Positions 6,212 through 7,242 of a DNA stretch of 7,242 bases are shown in pieces. The DNA is taken from assembly GCA_022448765.1 (NCBI GenBank), contig JAKUTI010000131.1:1-7242 (forward strand), read 5' to 3'. Below the pieces are notes generated by a model. The model saw nothing but the letters and a program-made list of their open reading frames with translations. It ran no database searches and was not told where the DNA came from. Origin of the DNA: Pseudomonadales bacterium (lineage in GTDB: Bacteria; Pseudomonadota; Gammaproteobacteria; Pseudomonadales; Azotimanducaceae). Made by a program: the position numbers and the translations under genes. The first letter of the stretch is position 1; the number at the start of each line of letters is the position of its first letter.

Positions 6212-7242
6212 TCATTCCCCAAGGTCCAATGCCATGATTTCGTGTCGGTCGCGCACATACAGTGTTGAGCCAACGAGACTGGGTGGCGTCCAGGCGTTTT
6301 CCTCCAAGAGCGCCGTTCTGGCATGGACTTCGATTCCGTCGGCAGACACCGAGGCAATGGCCAGTTCGCCGTCTTCATCGACGAGGATCATCACGTCGTC
6401 TGCATAGAGTAAGTGCGCACGCGCAAAACTGCGTTCCCGCCAGACTTCTTCTCCGGTGGTTGCGTTAAGAGCGGTCAAGAATGCCGGGCCAAAATCCCCA
6501 CTGCTTCCGATCACGAGATTTCCAATCTCGATCGCGTTACTGAAATGGAGGCGCGTGCGGTTGGTATGCCACAGCTCCTGCACGGTGGTGCCTGTCCGAT
6601 CAGACTGAAGTTGGATCATTCGACTGCCGCCGTTATAGGCAGATGAGATAAAGAGTCGTTGCTGCGTGCTCCACACCGGCATGCTCAAATTGAGACCGAG
6701 GTCGTTGGCATGTGGTTGATGCCAGAGACGCCCTCCGTCACGGGGATCGAGTCCCACCACCTCTTGCTGACCCCAGACCACCAGTTGATCTTGTCCATTG
6801 AGCTGAATGACTCGAGGGGACCCAGGTCCGAGGGGGAATGACGCACTTTCCCAGACGACGGCACCGGTTTCCCCGTCGAAGGCAACAACCCCGTGGTCAC
6901 TACCGCCCATCGGCAGAATGACAGCCCCATCGTAGGCGACGGCGCTTGAAGCGAAAGCGTTGTAGTCAACCAATCCGAAAAGTTCAACGAGGTTGTGGGA
7001 CCACCGGAGTGCCCCGGTTTGTGCGTCGACCGCATGAAAATGACCGTTGACTCCCACCGCGTACACAATGCCATCAGCAATCAGTGGAGATGAATAGGGG
7101 CCAGGTCCGGCCGCATTCAGCCAAATATCGAAATAGCCGTCATGGGCCAGCGGGGCCTCATAGGAATATTCCCATCGTGTTTCCCCAGTGTTTGCGTCAA
7201 GGCCAATGATGATTTCGTTGTCGTTGTGACGATACATGGTGA
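6212..7242 (-). CDS. PQQ-like beta-propeller repeat protein, C-terminal part (5' end outside window)
   Basis: At least 341 residues of a PQQ-binding-like (BamB/quinoprotein-type) beta-propeller. The blade motif, roughly LDxxTGxxxW, recurs at residues 13-22 (LDANTGETRW), 70-79 (VDAQTGALRW), 120-129, 163-172 (LDPRDGGRLW) and 257-266 (LNATTGEEVW), with weaker copies between and after, suggesting at least six or seven blades. The ATG at 7237 is probably internal: the frame is open to the window edge and the first visible motif already belongs to a blade, so the true start and any signal peptide lie outside. The dehydrogenase active-site signature of PQQ alcohol dehydrogenases is not seen in the visible part, so it may be a scaffold rather than an enzyme. 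Such proteins are usually extracytoplasmic. It ends 197 bp upstream of the oxidase unit in the same orientation, and a functional link is only suggested by that position. Confidence 0.88.
   Translation of the reverse strand, partial: TMYRHNDNEIIIGLDANTGETRWEYSYEAPLAHDGYFDIWLNAAGPGPYSSPLIADGIVYAVGVNGHFHAVDAQTGALRWSHNLVELFGLVDYNAFASSAVAYDGAVILPMGGSDHGVVAFDGETGAVVWESASFPLGPGSPRVIQLNGQDQLVVWGQQEVVGLDPRDGGRLWHQPHANDLGLNLSMPVWSTQQRLFISSAYNGGSRMIQLQSDRTGTTVQELWHTNRTRLHFSNAIEIGNLVIGSSGDFGPAFLTALNATTGEEVWRERSFARAHLLYADDVMILVDEDGELAIASVSADGIEVHARTALLEENAWTPPSLVGSTLYVRDRHEIMALDLGE

Noticed and set aside
1..7242. CRISPR arrays, insertion sequences, phage or defence genes
   Set aside because: No regularly spaced repeats, transposase or integrase motifs, or terminal inverted repeats were seen in the window.

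Overview
The window is bacterial chromosomal DNA of roughly balanced base composition with Shine-Dalgarno-type starts. Three of its proteins carry twin-arginine (Tat) signal peptides, and there is an outer-membrane/periplasm-style beta-propeller protein, which suggests a Gram-negative organism with an active Tat system. The mix of Tat-exported 'RREF/RREAL' proteins, FMN oxidases and a PQQ-like propeller resembles environmental lineages such as Acidobacteriota, but that placement is inference and no marker in the window fixes it.

Layout: (1) 1-559, housekeeping: the 3' end of seryl-tRNA synthetase (serS), followed 14 bp later by a tRNA-Ser(UGA) gene with encoded CCA. (2) 571-780, starting 11 bp after the tRNA, a decayed fragment of the C-terminal end of an ABC-F ATPase. 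(3) 828-1235 (minus), a small protein with two CxxC pairs (zinc-ribbon type). (4) 1406-2293 (plus), a Tat-exported dienelactone-hydrolase-family protein resembling E. coli YghX, divergent from the zinc-ribbon gene across a 170 bp spacer. (5) 2435-6014 (minus), three FMN-dependent alpha-hydroxy-acid dehydrogenase/oxidase homologues in a row. The two upstream copies (4827-6014, 3484-4671) are equal-length Tat-signal-bearing tandem duplicates, about 85% identical. The third (2435-3487) overlaps the second by 4 bp (ATGA), is strongly divergent, and lacks several active-site residues and the lid loop. (6) 6212-7242 (minus), a PQQ-like beta-propeller protein cut by the window edge, upstream of the oxidases and in the same orientation.

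How they might work together (inference): the two complete oxidases should load FMN in the cytoplasm, cross the inner membrane by Tat, and oxidise a 2-hydroxy acid outside the cytoplasm. The downstream degenerate homologue is translationally coupled to one of them and could be a non-catalytic partner. The neighbouring exported hydrolase could release hydroxy acids from lactones or esters. No substrate can be read from the sequence. The most unusual parts are the Tat-exported tandem FMN oxidases and the coupled active-site-depleted third copy.
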